Counted from the first letter of the stretch, positions 44,931 through 57,264 are shown. The stretch is 64,000 bases of DNA from Dendrobium chrysotoxum (GCA_019925795.1 CM034313.1:86831663-86895662); one strand, 5' to 3'. The notes: generated by a model from the sequence alone, not told the origin. Translations and numbers: made by a program.

Positions 44931-46730
44931 CTGCTTGTTTCCTATGATACTTATATGCCTCCGGTCGAGGACACCACAAGTTTACATTCCCTGACTTCCT
45001 TAGTGTTTAAGATTAAAAAGATGCTTTCTGTCTTATAATACGCTGAGAAAATTATTTATGCTTAAGATGAGAGACCAAGAATCTGATACCAAATGTTTTT
45101 CTTACATTTGGGTCATATATTTCTTCCATAATAATCACATAGAAAGTAGCTTGAAGAGTTGCCTGTTGGTCAGGTTGAAGCCTAAGTTGGATTAGTTCCA
45201 GCAACTTGACCCCATTCAAGTTAAGTCGACTCGATGTCCTCGGTCTTCATTCAAAAACAACTCGTTAAGCCTATAAATAAGCTTTTCCCAATCAGGACGA
45301 CCGCAACATATGAATTCGCCTCCGGCAAGCGATACAACTTATGAACTCATCCCAAGTGGGCTAATGTAGCCAATTGAGTTGACCCTAGCCACCACTCAAG
45401 TGGATGGCTTCTTTATCAACAAAAGCCTTGTCTATTTATAAACGCCAAGCCATCAACTTCTTAGTAGCTCAATGAATGACTTCTTCAAATTGGACATTCC
45501 AATTGAGCTTCATGACTTATATTTTGCCTTATTTTTTGTATTGTCAAGTATGTAGTTAATTCTGTAATGCTCATCCTCAATCCAAATCAATAAATAAAGA
45601 GCCAAGAGATAAGTAGATGCAATTTTACGTGCTTAAGCTTATTTTACAGAAATATTCGAGCTTCTCGCCGCAGATCTCTTTCTTTCTCTCTCAATTTCTC
45701 TGCTCTCATTTCATTCAATCTTTTCAGTATAAATTTCCTAATCCTGAGAGAACTCTAGGCCATTATTGAAGAGTTAAATTGACTCATATTGCAAGGGGTA
45801 ATACATTAAAAAGAGCTATGAGCAAGCATCATTGGCATTCCAGTGCAGTTTGGTGCCTAAAACATGCTGAAATGTTGATATCAGAATGCAAAAGTTGGAA
45901 CCTTAAGTGGGGAGTAAAGTAGCAGCATATCTAAAGGGAAAGGAAAGGATTGAAGCATCTACAAGTCATGGAATCTCACTTAGTGCTATAAGGTTTTGTT
46001 CTGTCACCATTTGCATAATCATAAGCTGATACTCTAAGATGCTTTTAACAATTTACTAATAGTATTAGCTGAGGAAACATAGTTTGCTTAGGAAATCTGA
46101 GTTAAGGGTATATAAAAATCTTTTTTTTTTTTGTAGCTGAAAGACATTTTTAAATTTTTTACAAATTATAATTATCTGCTTTGCAAAGTACTAATGAAAA
46201 AACTTTTTGTATGACAAAATGTTATCTTGCAAACAAAAAATAAAAAAATCTAATAATGGTTTTGCAGTTTAAGTCATTTTCTATTGTTTTGAAATGTTAT
46301 TCTTAAAAAAACAATAAGGATTACAGTAATTATATAGTATATATTGTTTATATTATTTATATAATAATAGATAGTTATTTATTGTTTATATTACATTATT
46401 ATAATAATTTTATAGTTGTTATATAATTATAATTTCATTTACATTTTGTTAAATAATTATATAATATTTATTTACTATTATCTAGTGCTACAGTTAATTG
46501 TACATTTACGATGAGAATTATGATTGGTCTTCAGGATTGGTCGTAAATATCTAATAAATCAAGCAGTTCTGTCTAAGTTTAATCCACTTTGATTTTTCCA
46601 CGACTATTCTTTTCAGTCTAAGTTGCTACTGATGATTCTCTCATATGTTTCATGTATTTCCCTCCCCTCTCTTCCATCCCCCTCCCCTTTTTTGTAGCCT
46701 AGTTTTTCATTTTGTTATTTTCAACTATTA
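44931..46730. other. Spacer with a possible LTR-like remnant
   Basis: No gene is supported. Bases about 45160-45725 look like a degraded LTR: TGTTGGTCAGGTTGAAGCC start, TCTATTTATAAACGCC (TATA-like) at about 45430, AATAAATAAAGAG and a pyrimidine-rich end, but I find no matching end or target duplication. Bases 46080-46500 are AT-rich filler. Confidence 0.35.
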
Positions 46731-46836
46731 GGCTTCATTTGGGACAGCTTTAGACACCTTTTTTCCCCCTGCTTTCAAAGTTTTTTGTACTAAAAAATAG
46801 CTTTACAAAACAGTAAAAAAGCCGTCCCAATGAAGC
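46731..46836. mobile_element. Palindromic Tourist-like MITE next to solo LTR 7
   Basis: GGCTTCATTTGGGACAGC at the left and GCCGTCCCAATGAAGC at the right, with TTA at 46728-46730 and 46838-46840. The solo LTR at 46845 inserted four bases beyond this right TTA. Confidence 0.72.
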
Positions 46837-46844
46837 TTTAGGAT

Positions 46845-48695
46845 TGATATAGCATAAAAAAATTATCTTGATCGGGCACGAATCTCAAGGCAAAATCAAG
46901 TTGAAAACTTCCAAAATTAAAATCGGAACCATCCGAACTTCGATTTCAGCAAACTTATAGTCAAACTGAATGTCTCGGGAATACGAACCCAACGACACCA
47001 AATTCGACTCAATTCGAGCCCAAATGGGTCCAAATCAAGGGCCTGAAGTGCTTTTGGAAGGTTCAAAACACAATTTGGATAACCAAACGGTTTTCAAACA
47101 TGACATGCTTCTAGTCGAATCGAGCGGCTTGACGGGACGAATCCAACGAGCCCAAGCTCGTAAAATTTTGATATCACTAAGACATTCAAATGTCCAGCAA
47201 ATGGTCCACAATCAAGAGATTCAACATCGGCCCGTCCATTCAAACCACTCCCCAATTACCCTTGATCTTCCTCCTATTTACGGGCCATGCCACTCTCAGA
47301 ATTCTATAAATAGAGCCCACTTTCTCATGAAAAGGGGACCCTAAGCCAGAGAGCAAGAGACTGATCGGAGATCACTCTTGCCCTCTTGCTCCTCCTTGAC
47401 CACCGCCCGGACATCTGCCGAACCACCACTTGGTACCCGGACTTCTACCGGACCACCACCTAAGGCCTAGACTTCTGCCGGACCACCATCTGGTGCCCGA
47501 ACTTCTACCGGACCACCACTTGAGGCCCAGACTTCTGCCGGACCACCACCTGAGGCACAGACTTCTGCCTGACCACCACCTGAGGCACAGACTTCTGCCA
47601 GACCACCACTTGAGGCCTGGACTTCTGCCGGACCACCAAATGATGCCCGAAGTTCTACCGGACCACCACCTGATGCCCGGGGTTCTACCGGACCACCACT
47701 TGAGGCCCGGACTTCTACCGGACCACCACGTGAGGTCCAGACTTCTGCCGGACCACCACGTGAGGCCCGGAGTTCTGCCGGACCACCACCTGATGCTCGG
47801 AGTTTTGCCAGACCACCACCTAAGGCCCGGAGTTCTGCCGGACCACCACATGATGCCCGGAGTTCTGCTTGACCACCACCTAAGGCCTGGACTTCTGCCT
47901 GACCACCACATGACGCCCGGACTTCTGCCGAACCACCGCCTTACATCTATAGTCTTTTCGACCCCCGTTGTTTTTCGACTATGGTCCTTCCGACCTCCAA
48001 TGCCCCTCAACTATGGTCTTTCTGACCTCCATCGCCTGCCGACTACGGTCCTCCCGACCTCCGTCGCCTGTCGACTACGGGCCTTCCGACCTCCAACACC
48101 GATCAACTATGATCTTTCCAACCTCCATCACCTGCTGACTACGGTCCTCTCGACCTCCGTTGCCTGCCGACTATGGGCCTTCCGACCTTTAACACCGGTC
48201 AACTATGGTCTTTCCGACCCCCATCACCTACCGACTATGGTCCTTTTGACCTCCAACGCCCGTCGGCTATGATCTTTCATCTATTTTCTGTCGACTACGG
48301 TCCTCCCGACCTCTGTTGCCTGGCGACTACAGTCCTCCCGACCTCCGTCGTTTGCCGACTATGATCCTTCCGACCAAACAAATATGTCTATATTGATTAC
48401 TGTAATTCCAACCATGTAATGCACTCTATATGATGTATATTTGTTACATCAAGCAAAGACCTTCTCCCGAGGAAGGGCCTCATTTGTAATCGACTGCAAA
48501 CATTAGTGGATTCATTCAAACTAGGCTAGGCACCATAGTTTTTCCCCCTTTTCAGGGGTTTCCATGTAAAAATTTCGGTGTCTTATATGAATGCAACACC
48601 CTCTCCCTTATCTGATTGCGTGCTGGACCTTCGTACAATGCTAAGACGTTAAGCTTTATATTTCTCTACCGCCGCAAATACTCCAGGACGCAACA
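46845..48695 (+). mobile_element. Solo LTR 7 (minisatellite-LTR family)
   Basis: Runs from TGATATAGCAT to CAGGACGCAACA with the exact target duplication AGGAT (46840-46844 and 48696-48700). TATAAATA is at 47305-47312. Two arrays follow, then TTGTAATCGACTGCAAAC and TTCCATGTAAAAATTTCGG blocks. The two-array layout matches LTRs 3 and 4, so this is the plus-strand relative of the full element at 16154-22612. Confidence 0.92.
47396..48375 (+). repeat. Two minisatellites in solo LTR 7
   Basis: Array 1 (47396-47935): about 18 units of 30 bp, GACCACCACCTGATGCCCGG followed by AGTTCTGCCG or close variants. Array 2 (about 47950-48375): about 13 units of roughly 32 bp, GACTACGGTCCTCCCGACCT followed by CCGTCGCCTGCC. 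The 280- and 212-codon frames on the two strands come from these arrays. Confidence 0.92.
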
Positions 48696-48731
48696 AGGAT
48701 GTATTGATTTTGTTGCAACCCCCTTACGATG

Positions 48732-48891
48732 GATTAATTATTCTGTGCGGACGCCGAACGCTGTTCAGAGACCAATTAGAATGCGCCATGTCAGCCCTGT
48801 GCTTGGTACTGCTTGGTACCGCTGACATGACGCATTCTGGTTGGTCTCCGGATGACGTTTTACGTCTGTTTTCTGCACAAAATAATTTCTC
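48732..48891. mobile_element. Mutator-like MITE, 160 bp hairpin
   Basis: The ends GATTAATTATTCTGTGC and GCACAAAATAATTTCTC are inverted repeats, flanked by the perfect 9-bp duplication CTTACGATG (48723-48731 and 48892-48900). The inner arms at 48770-48794 and 48822-48846 match at 22 of 25 positions. The 9-bp duplication points to the Mutator superfamily. Same family as 24981-25122. Confidence 0.88.
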
Positions 48892-48900
48892 CTTACGATG

Positions 48901-49523
48901 ACATCCCCCTATTTGTCGAGTACATGTAATCTTGCCTTATTTTTCATCTCTAGATTTATTGCTTTTAAATATTTGGATTATGCTTTTATATGTAACAAAA
49001 CACTTCCCATGATTTTTTTTTAAATAAGGCCTATTGAAAGATCATGTCAGCATGTTTATTAATTAATTTATCTATCATTTCTAAACACTTATTTATATAA
49101 CATAAAATTAAAATTAAAATCAAAATTAAATAATAATTGTGACCTAACAATGACTCCTAATTTTTGTACATTCCATTGAACATCTCTAGTTGATATGGTG
49201 GGTTTGTTGATACCTAATTGTGATTCCTAATTTTTGTACCTTCCATGTAACATTACGATGATGGAGTATTTATTGATATTTTTTGAAACCAAAATGATGC
49301 TAAGAGTTAATTATTTTACCTATAGAAGTTGAGCTTACAATAGATCTAGTGGTCCAGAGCAAAATTTTTGAAGGAATTGGAGGTTGTTAATTAGTATTCG
49401 TTGATATCATAAAGATTAAAAGAGGGCCAGTATCAAGGGAAACTGATCACATGATAGGAGGTCGAGGAGAACGTGCAGTCCATTTTGAAAGACCTAAACC
49501 AACAAGGTGCTCTAGAAGGTATT

Positions 49524-49555
<32 letters not shown>

Positions 49556-50568
49556 CAATGATGATGAAGATTAGGAGTTTCTTTAACTTTATTTGAATTT
49601 TTTGTATATGTTGCTAATGAGAATTGCATCTAAGTGGACTATTATTATGACTGTTGAACAAATTATTTTCTATCCTTGTCACTTTACTAACTCTATTTTT
49701 GCATTAACTAGATTGTAAAATGAATTGTATGGTTGAGAATTCATATGAAATTGTTGTAGTTGTAGAATTGAAATGATATGAAATTCAAATATTTACTTGA
49801 TTGTTATCTCCAATTGCAGGTGAACAAATCATAAATGATGTAAAAATAAGGCTCCGAATTAGGACATTGCGATTGGTACTGACCACAAATTAGCAATTAG
49901 AACCCTAGTGGATGGACCTTGTTGCCACAAATCTTGTTGCCCAAACTATTGTCGCAATTGATATTTGTGACTGCTAACGAATTTAGCTGTCACAAATTGT
50001 TTGCAACAAACATTGTAGGGACTGATTTTGAGACATTTGGTTTGGTTGCAAACTAGGCTTTGAGAGAGAGTGATAGTCGAGATAATGAGCATTAAAGTGA
50101 TGAAGAGATTGCTAAGAAACATAAAGTTTTTAGATTAATCTTCACCTATAAACTCAAATTTTCAGGCTAAAAAATGAATTGTATTTCGCCAACTTCTGAT
50201 CTCCCTTTGGTTCACCCCATGCAAATCTCCAACAAAAAAACTCATGGGTGCAAAGGAACTGACAAAAGCTGCTGCACAGAGGATTTTATGTTTAATAGGG
50301 CTACCCCCTCCTTTATGCAGCACACAAATACGCTGCAATAGTTTGGAGTTAGGAAAACTTTGATTTTTCCAGATTTATGAATATTCTGCTCTACCATTGA
50401 GCTAAGAAGATTTAAATATGTTAACCACTCGTTACAGAATATGCTCAAGTGAACATCCAACATTAATCCTACCAAAAGTTGCCTGAAATAGGACGCAAAA
50501 CAACCGCAAAATGGGCTGCATTTCTGTATTCTAACGTGAAGAAGAAATACTTTTAGTTTCTGCAAACA
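48901..50568. other. Spacer and probable 3' flank, no gene supported
   Basis: AT-rich. A GAT trinucleotide microsatellite is at about 49530-49555. The 107-codon frame at 50242-50565 follows the stop of the His-rich exon and has no domain I know; it is more likely untranslated sequence. Confidence 0.5.
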
Positions 50569-51199
50569 TCACTGGCCTTGACTGAAATAGTGGTATGTTT
50601 GTCTTTGGTATTCTGGATGTTGTTGCTGCAATGGAACATATTTGAAATGATTTACCCATGAAGTCTGATTCATATGATGATAATCATTCTTATGCTGGAG
50701 ATGACCGCCATGGAAATCATGAGGTTTTGCCTTGTTATGGCATTGATGAACATGATGAGGTCTCACATACGCCAAATTCCTTGACTCCATGGCTTTAAAG
50801 CCATGATATTTCGTCTGATGATTGCGTTCATGACCGCCATATTTCATATACTGAAAATTTCGTGAATTCGGAGATTGCGGGTTACAAGCTTGAGCAGAGA
50901 AGACAGCATGTTCAGTTGTTTTGGGCGTCCCCAAAATGCTCTGAGGATGTCGTTGGAGAAATAAGACATGATCTATTTGGTCAGCTGGTTTGGGCTTCCC
51001 CAAAATGCTCTGAGGAGGTCGTTGGAGAAATAGGGCATGATCTATTTGGTGAGTGGTGGCAACACTAGTTACATTTGTTTTCACCACCTGTTCTTGCTTA
51101 TGTGCCTTGTTATTCAAAAAATTCATTTGCTGAGCATCAGCGATCTTTGGATGCTGATTTTCTTTTTCTGCCGGAATGTGATCATCTGTTAAATTCGTC
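50569..51199 (-). CDS. His/Gln/Asn-rich terminal exon (exon b), probable 3' end of the SAP-domain gene
   Basis: The exon starts after a good acceptor (GTGCAG) at 51199 and is open to a TGA at 50569-50571. It encodes about 209 residues starting (R)TNLTDDHIPAEKENQHPK. It is rich in histidine, asparagine and glutamine, with two internal copies of a motif IDH(A/V)LFLQR-PQSILG, and ends HYFSQGQ. One base completes a codon left with two bases at the end of exon H (61725), so phase allows splicing from the SAP-domain gene. I recognise no domain in it. It is duplicated at 51555. Confidence 0.6.
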
Positions 51200-51221
51200 C
51201 TGCACATGGTAGACGAAGCAA

Positions 51222-51555
51222 TTAGTGAAAACATAATTTGTGTGCATATTTGCATGTAATATCAGAAGTTCTCTTTATTGGTATGTCATTTTGTACGAGT
51301 GTAATGTGCCATATTTGATGGTGTTGCTGAACATGATGAGGTTTCACATACCCTGAATTCCTCGACTCCAAGGCTTGAAAGCCATGATGTTTCACCTGAT
51401 GATGGTGATCATGACCAGCATGTTTCATATACTGCAAATTTTGTTGGAGAATTGCACCATCCTTGTTTGTCAATGTTTTCTTTTGCTGAACATTGGCTTT
51501 ATGTGGATGCTGATTTTCTTTGACTGCTGGAATGTGATCACCGGTTAAATTCTTC
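51222..51555 (-). CDS. Duplicate His-rich exon (exon a)
   Basis: Starts after the acceptor TGCAG at 51555 in the same phase as exon b and encodes (R)KNLTGDHIPAVKENQHPHKA, then YMKHAGHDHHHQVKHHGFQA, closely matching exon b segments. The match to b ends near 51310 at the PHHV(Q/H)Q words; the frame then runs into sequence that resembles the intron behind exon b and stops at 51222-51224. I see no donor in a phase that would join it to exon b, so a and b look like alternative terminal exons or a is a non-functional duplicate. Confidence 0.5.
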
Positions 51556-51862
51556 CTGCATAAGATATGTAAAATTTAGTTAGTGAAAATGGAAATTGAG
51601 TGCATGTAATATCAACGTTCAGCTTATTTAGATTTAAATGAGAATATGATTTTTAACAGGACACAATGGAGAAAAAAATTTCATGTAACTGACCACACGT
51701 AGTGGGATAAAGATTTGAGGTTGTTGTTGTATCAACATTCAGCTTATTATATGCCATTCTGTACAAAAATAATGCACTATATTTAAAGAGGATTTTCGGT
51801 TCATATCCACAACAAAAAATATTGCAAAGCTTCCATGTACTAGAACAAAAGAATTGCAAAGC
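51556..51862 (-). other. Intron sequence left of the retrotransposon
   Basis: Contains words such as ATATCAACATTCAGCTTATT and AATATTGCAAAGCTTCCATG that recur at 59130-59240 on the other side of the LTR element and, more weakly, at 51260-51300 and 51600-51640. It also has a short SINE-like piece (CACACGTAGTGGGATAAAGA plus TTGTTGTTG) at about 51700-51730. This is consistent with tandemly duplicated exon-intron units. Confidence 0.5.
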
Positions 51863-51867
51863 TTTAG

Positions 51868-52828
51868 TGATGCAGGATTAATATGCTTTGAATAAAATTT
51901 AGGAGTTGCACGAATTATTTTAGGAGCAATTACTTGATTAAATTACTAGCAAACTAGAATGATAAAATAAAACAAAGGGGTGATGCTTGCGTTTAGGCCA
52001 AACCACATTAAAAGTGCTTGAACAAACAAATAGATTGGAAAATCAAATTAAAGCTAACATGGTAGACATTCATTCATAATCCCTTAATTAACAACGAGAT
52101 TAATAGCAAAGAAAGTACTCTCAATAAACCCTACGTTTACTAAGCTTTAGCAAAATTAAGCGGAGCGATCTCTTGCGTTTCAGTCACCACCTACAAGGTT
52201 AGAGAACAAAGAAGTAGTTGAAAAGGGAAGAAAAATCCACCCTTATTTGGAGAGGGATCATCGCCGAAAGAAGTCCTTTGGTTTGCTAATGGTGCCGGTG
52301 ATGATTTGTAGAAGACACTTGATGTAGCCTTTGAAGGAAAATGTTGAAGTGGCTGAAGGAATGGCGGGCGAGAATCGACCGACGATAGTCCACCGTCCTT
52401 TGAGTCTTTGATCGTCGATTGTATCAACCAAGGGGATGTGGACCCGCTCGAAGTATTCTTCGACGGTGGTTTCGTAGTCAAATCCGACGTCGAAGAATGG
52501 GGAGCGGAGTATGTCAATGTTGTCTTGATCATCAAGCACTAAGCCCGAATCCCAAGGGCGGACTTCCATTCATGCTTCTTGTGGAGGAGAGGGAACGAAG
52601 ATGTCGTTTAATTGCTGGCCTTGAAGGTTCTCCTCAAGAGAATAATGATTTCCCTTAGTAGAAACAAGAAAGAGGGGCTAGGAGTGGTGGGCAGCCAAGG
52701 TAGGGAGAGAGGAAAAGAATTGGTTCAGGTTTTGGAGAGTTTAGGTTAGGGTTGTGAGGAAATTATAATTTCCAAATCTGAAACTAATCTCAGATTTTGA
52801 AATTAGGAGGGAATTAGAATAAGGAAAT
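51868..52828 (-). mobile_element. Truncated 3' LTR of the Ty3 element
   Basis: Matches 57265-58226, i.e. the downstream part of the LTR in transcription sense. Beyond 52828 the sequence is integrase. At the junction the words GAATGA(A/G)ATCTAAAGGTTG occur twice in tandem (52831-52895), a likely scar of the deletion. Confidence 0.88.
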
Positions 52829-55800
52829 ATGAATGAAATCTAAAGGTTGCCTAGAACACATAGGAATGAGATCTAAAGGTTGCCTAGGTTTGTACCCGTA
52901 CACAATCTCAGAAGGACTTAGGCCAGTGATTCGGTTAATAGAATTGTTATAAGCAAACTCAGCAGTGGGTAAAATGGAATCCCAATCCTTAACATGCTCA
53001 CCAACCAGAGACCTTAACAGATTACCTACGCTCCTATTAACTACCTCGGTCTGACCATCGGTTTGGGGATGAAAGGCAGTAGAGAATTGCAATTTAGTGC
53101 CTAATTTCATCCAAAGGGTTTTCCAAAAATAGCTGGTGAACTTAACGTCCCTATCAGACACAATGGTCTTGTGTAGGCCATGAAGACGGACAACCTCATT
53201 AAAGTAAAGTTTGGCAATATGGGAGGTGTCAGAGGTTTTGGAGTAGGGTATAAAATGAGCCATCTTGGAAAACCTATCAACTACGACACAAATGACATCA
53301 TTTTTACGAAGAGTCTTAGGCAGGCCTAAGATAAAATCCATGCTAACGTCCTGCCAGGGACAACTAGGGACAGACAACAGAGTGTATAGACCAGTATTCT
53401 GCTTCCGCTGCTTGGCTAGCTGACACGTGTGACACCGGCTAACCAACCGACCGACGTCTCTCTTTAGACTGGGCCAAAAGAAACGATACTCCACGGATTC
53501 TATAGTTTTATCCTGTCCGAAGTGCCCAGCGAGGCCTCCGGCATGGAGTTCCCAGACCAGAAATTCCCTTAAGGAGGTACTTGGGATACAAAGCTTTTGG
53601 GCTTTGAAAAGGTAGCCATCCTTCATAAGGAAATCGTCCACAAGACGCGTGCTACCTGTGGACAAGAGAGAGTAGGTTTCCTTGAAGTCGGGGCAGTCCA
53701 GATAGTCCATTTTCATTTGGTCAAAACCCACGACTTCAGCCCTTAACTCGAAGGTAGTTATCATACGGCGACTGAGGGCATCGTCAGCTTTATTCTCAAC
53801 TCCCGCCTTATGCCTAAGGGTATACGTGTACTCTTGAAGGAATTCTACCCATCGACCGTGGAGAGCATTTAGTTTCTTTTGGGAGTTGATATATCGAAGG
53901 GCTTCGTGATCCGAAAAGATGACGAACTCTTGTGGGAGCAAGTAGTGTCGCCAATAATGGAGGGATTGGATTACGACATAGAACTCCTTGTCGTAAGTGG
54001 AATATCGCTGCCGGATATCGTTCAGTTTCTCACTGAAATATGCTACAGGATGACCTTCCTGGGAGAGGACTCCTCCAATTTCGACCCCCGAAGCGTCGCA
54101 GGTCACTTCGAAGACTTTGGAGAAGTCAGGAAGTCTCATCACCGGGGCCTCCACCATTCGTTTCTTAATGTCCTCAAAAGCTTTGGTGGCGGCCGGGGTC
54201 CAGTGGAAATCACCCTTTTTAAGATAATCAGTGATAGGAGATACGATTGTACTGAAGTTTCGTATGAATCTCCTATAGAAGGTGGCCAATCCGTGGAAGC
54301 TGCGGACTTCCCGGATGTTCTGAGGAAGGGGCCACTCAACTATGGCTTTCACCTTCTCAGGGTCAGCAGAAACCCCGCGAGACGATACGATAAACCCTAA
54401 AAAGATGACTTGATCTACGAGAAAGGTGCACTTTTTGGGATTAGCGTACAATTGTTCTTTCCTTAAAACAGAACAGACTTGTTTTAAATGGTCAAGATGT
54501 TGCTCAACAGATTGACTATAGATAAGTATGTCGTCAAAATAGACGACGACAAACTTACCCATAAAAGGACGCAACACTTAGGTCATAATTCTCATGAAGG
54601 TGCTCGGGGCGTTACTCAACTCGAAAGGCATGACCATCCATTCATAAAGACCGTCTTTGGTATTGAAAGCAGTTTTCCACTCATCACAGGGTTGGATCCG
54701 GATCTGGTGGTATCCACTCTTAAGGTCGATCTTGAAAAAGAGAGTGGCACCCGTCATCATATCAAGCATATCGTCTAATTGTGGAATGGGAAAGCGATAT
54801 TTGACGGTGATTTTGTTGATAGCGCGACTATCAACACACATTCTCCAAGATCCGTCCTTCTTAGGAGTGAGAAGAGCGGGCACCGCGCAGGGACTAAGAC
54901 TTTCCTTAATGAAGCCTCGCTGCAGTAACTCGTCTACCTGCTTCTTAAGTTCGGCATGTTCCGTGGGGTTCATGCGATAGTGTGGCAGGTTTGGGAGGGA
55001 GGCTCCAGGGACTAAGTTTATAGCATGCTGAATGTTTCGGAGTGGGGGTAATTGATCTGGGAGATCATCCGGGAAAACATCAGCAAATTTCCCTAAGATA
55101 GGTTGGACTTCCTGAGGGATGGGGTCTTCAGATTCTGTGGGAATTTCACGACCCACTAAAGCATATAAAGGTGCACCACGAGTAACCTCAGAGTCCAGTA
55201 CCTTGGCGGTGACCAGGTTTAGTCCTTTCTTGGACTTAAGGGGGTGGGGTTTGGGTTCTTCCTTGACCCAGGGCTGTGATGGTAAAAGCTTAATCTTTTT
55301 ACCCGCATGTTCAAACACGCAGGTGTTTGAACGCCCATAGATGTGGACATCATTATCAAAGATCCAAGGTCGCCCTAACAGGATTTGTCCAACATCCATA
55401 ATCAGAACATCGCACCACACATTCTCCTTATAAGTGACAAAGGAGATAGGTACGAGACTTCGTTCTTTCACCTCCAAGGCAGTGGAGTTGACCCAAGCTA
55501 CCTTATACGGATTGGGGTGAGGAACGGCAGAAAGGCCTAATTTGGACACCATGCTGGAGGAGACAGCATTGATGCAGCTGCCACTATCTATGATGACTTT
55601 ATAGTTTTTATCTTTAATTTTGGTGTAGGTGTGAAAGATAGAAGTCCTACGCCAGTCATCGGAGGTAACAGGGTGTGACAGTGCACATCTCACCACGCAA
55701 ATGGGAGAAGTGTCCAACTTCTGAAGGCAATGGAGGACGGCGGTGTCATCGTCCTTCTCGAAGAAATCACCTTCCTCTTCAACTTGGTGAACCTGATCAA

Positions 55801-56902
55801 CCTCGGGCTCAGGATCCTCCTCAGTAATCTCCTCAATAATGGAAACTTTGTAGGGACTGGAGCACTGAGAAGCGATATGCCCATACCCCTGGCATCGAAA
55901 GCACTTGGTCCCGGGACTGGACCAAAAGGTATCCGGAGTGGGAGGTTTACTTCTAAAATCAGGTCGGGGTGCAGGGGAACCCGTGGGAGGTCGGGTGCTA
56001 CTACCCGGAGTAGGCCGGGTAGTAGAGGAGTGCGGGGTGGAGCTACCAGACGGTCTATAGGAGGGTCTAGGGTCGTGGTGACGGTTAGAATGCTGGGATC
56101 GACTCTCCTCTAGGTCAAGTACTAAACTATACGCATTCTCCAGGGTCGTGACATTCCGGGCGAACAACTCGTTGCGAAGGTCCTCTCGCAACCCGGTACG
56201 AAACATGGATAGAATTTGCGCAGGGGTAGTGGAGGTCTCCCCTTTGCAACGAATCAGAAAATCATCGAAGGAAGCGATGTAATCTTTGACGGGTTTGCTA
56301 CCCTGAGTCAGTCTATGCCACCTATCTAAGAGCCTAGGAAAGTACGAGGGAGGCAAGTACTTTTGCTTAATCTCTCGCTTCATGGATAACTAGTCAGTGA
56401 TGGGGTACTCGTTACGAGACTCCCTAAGGCTTTCTAAGTTAGACCAGAACTGACTAGCCCTACCAATGAGCTTCATGCTGGCGAAATTGACCTTTCTAGC
56501 TTCGGAGATGTCATACCACCTAAAGAAACTATCCATACCTTTGATCCAATCCAGAAAGAGCTGGGGATCGAGGGTACCATCGAAAGTAGGGGCATAGACC
56601 TTAATATTCTTCATCAGGGGATGATCAGGGTCATGGTGGTGTTCTTGCCTATGGTGGGGGACTCGATGAGGAGCTCGAGGGGGTCCCTCATCCATAAAAG
56701 GATCATCCCCGTACATAGAGGGTGGCCTAGAAGGGGTATACAGAATCGGGTGGCTCCTACCATGCTCTATGGTGTCAAGTCTGTCGGTGGTGGCTCTACG
56801 AAAATCAGCGAGATCAGCCTGATTTTCCTTTAGTTGTTGGCTCATAGCATTCATTTGACCTACCAGTAGGTCTAAAGTCCTTCCAATTTGTTCGGGGTCC
56901 AT
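52829..56902 (-). pseudogene. Ty3/gypsy gag-pol polyprotein, interrupted
   Basis: One reading frame from ATG at 56902, cut by two in-frame stops: TAG at 56390-56392 in gag and TAA at 54575-54577 inside reverse transcriptase, both explicable by single transitions. Order: gag with a CFRCQGYGHIASQC zinc knuckle (about 55900), protease with DSGS (about 55580), reverse transcriptase with KKDGSWRMCVDSRAIN and, just after the second stop, YFDDILIYS, RNase H (VTCDASGVEIGGVLSQ, TYDKEFYVV), integrase with an HHCC finger (H-x-H then CHTCQLAK) and core residues in SMDFILGLP, VSDRDVKF and HPQTDGQTEVVN. The frame runs from integrase into the LTR at 52828, so the integrase C-terminus is missing. It cannot make a full polyprotein. 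Confidence 0.93.
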
Positions 56903-57250
56903 TGCTAAGCGCTAGGGAAGGTTTAGGGGTGACAACTAAGAGTGGACAGCAAGTGTAAGTGCAGGAAATACACCCTAAGAGTCAAAAACTGCAGCAGGAA
57001 ACCTTGGGACAGCACTCTATACTAAGGTGTTAAGACTCCTACGCAAGTAGCAAGATTGTAGGGTTAAGGCCAGCACTTAAACACCAAAGAAAAGACCTAA
57101 AAGCTTACTAAATGCATGCAGGAAATTAATGGACAGCAAATATAAATGGAGTTTAAATAATTTTTAAAGATGCGATGCATGCAAAAATAAATAAACTAGC
57201 AAGGTAACAACCTAGGGTGATTTTCTAGAATGCAATCCTAGGTTAACCAT

Positions 57251-57262
57251 GCTCTGATACCA
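57251..57262 (-). promoter_or_regulatory. Primer binding site for initiator tRNA-Met
   Basis: TGGTATCAGAGC on the minus strand, the standard plant LTR-element site, two bases after the end of the 5' LTR at 57265. It fixes the orientation of the element. Confidence 0.93.
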
Positions 57263-57264
57263 GA

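Noticed and set aside
45160..45725. Solo LTR of another family
   Set aside because: It has TATA-like and poly(A)-like words, but no matching terminal bases or target duplication could be found.
47372..48272. Long opposite frames of 212 and 280 codons that look like repetitive proteins
   Set aside because: They read a 30-bp and a 32-bp minisatellite inside a solo LTR; a 30-bp unit keeps frames open on both strands. No start context, domain or splice evidence.
50242..50565. 107-codon minus-strand frame after the His-rich exon
   Set aside because: It lies directly behind a stop codon, lacks a known domain and is more likely 3' untranslated sequence.
53879..54980. Plus-strand frames of up to 173 codons
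   Set aside because: Antisense shadows of the reverse transcriptase and RNase H frame of the Ty3 element.
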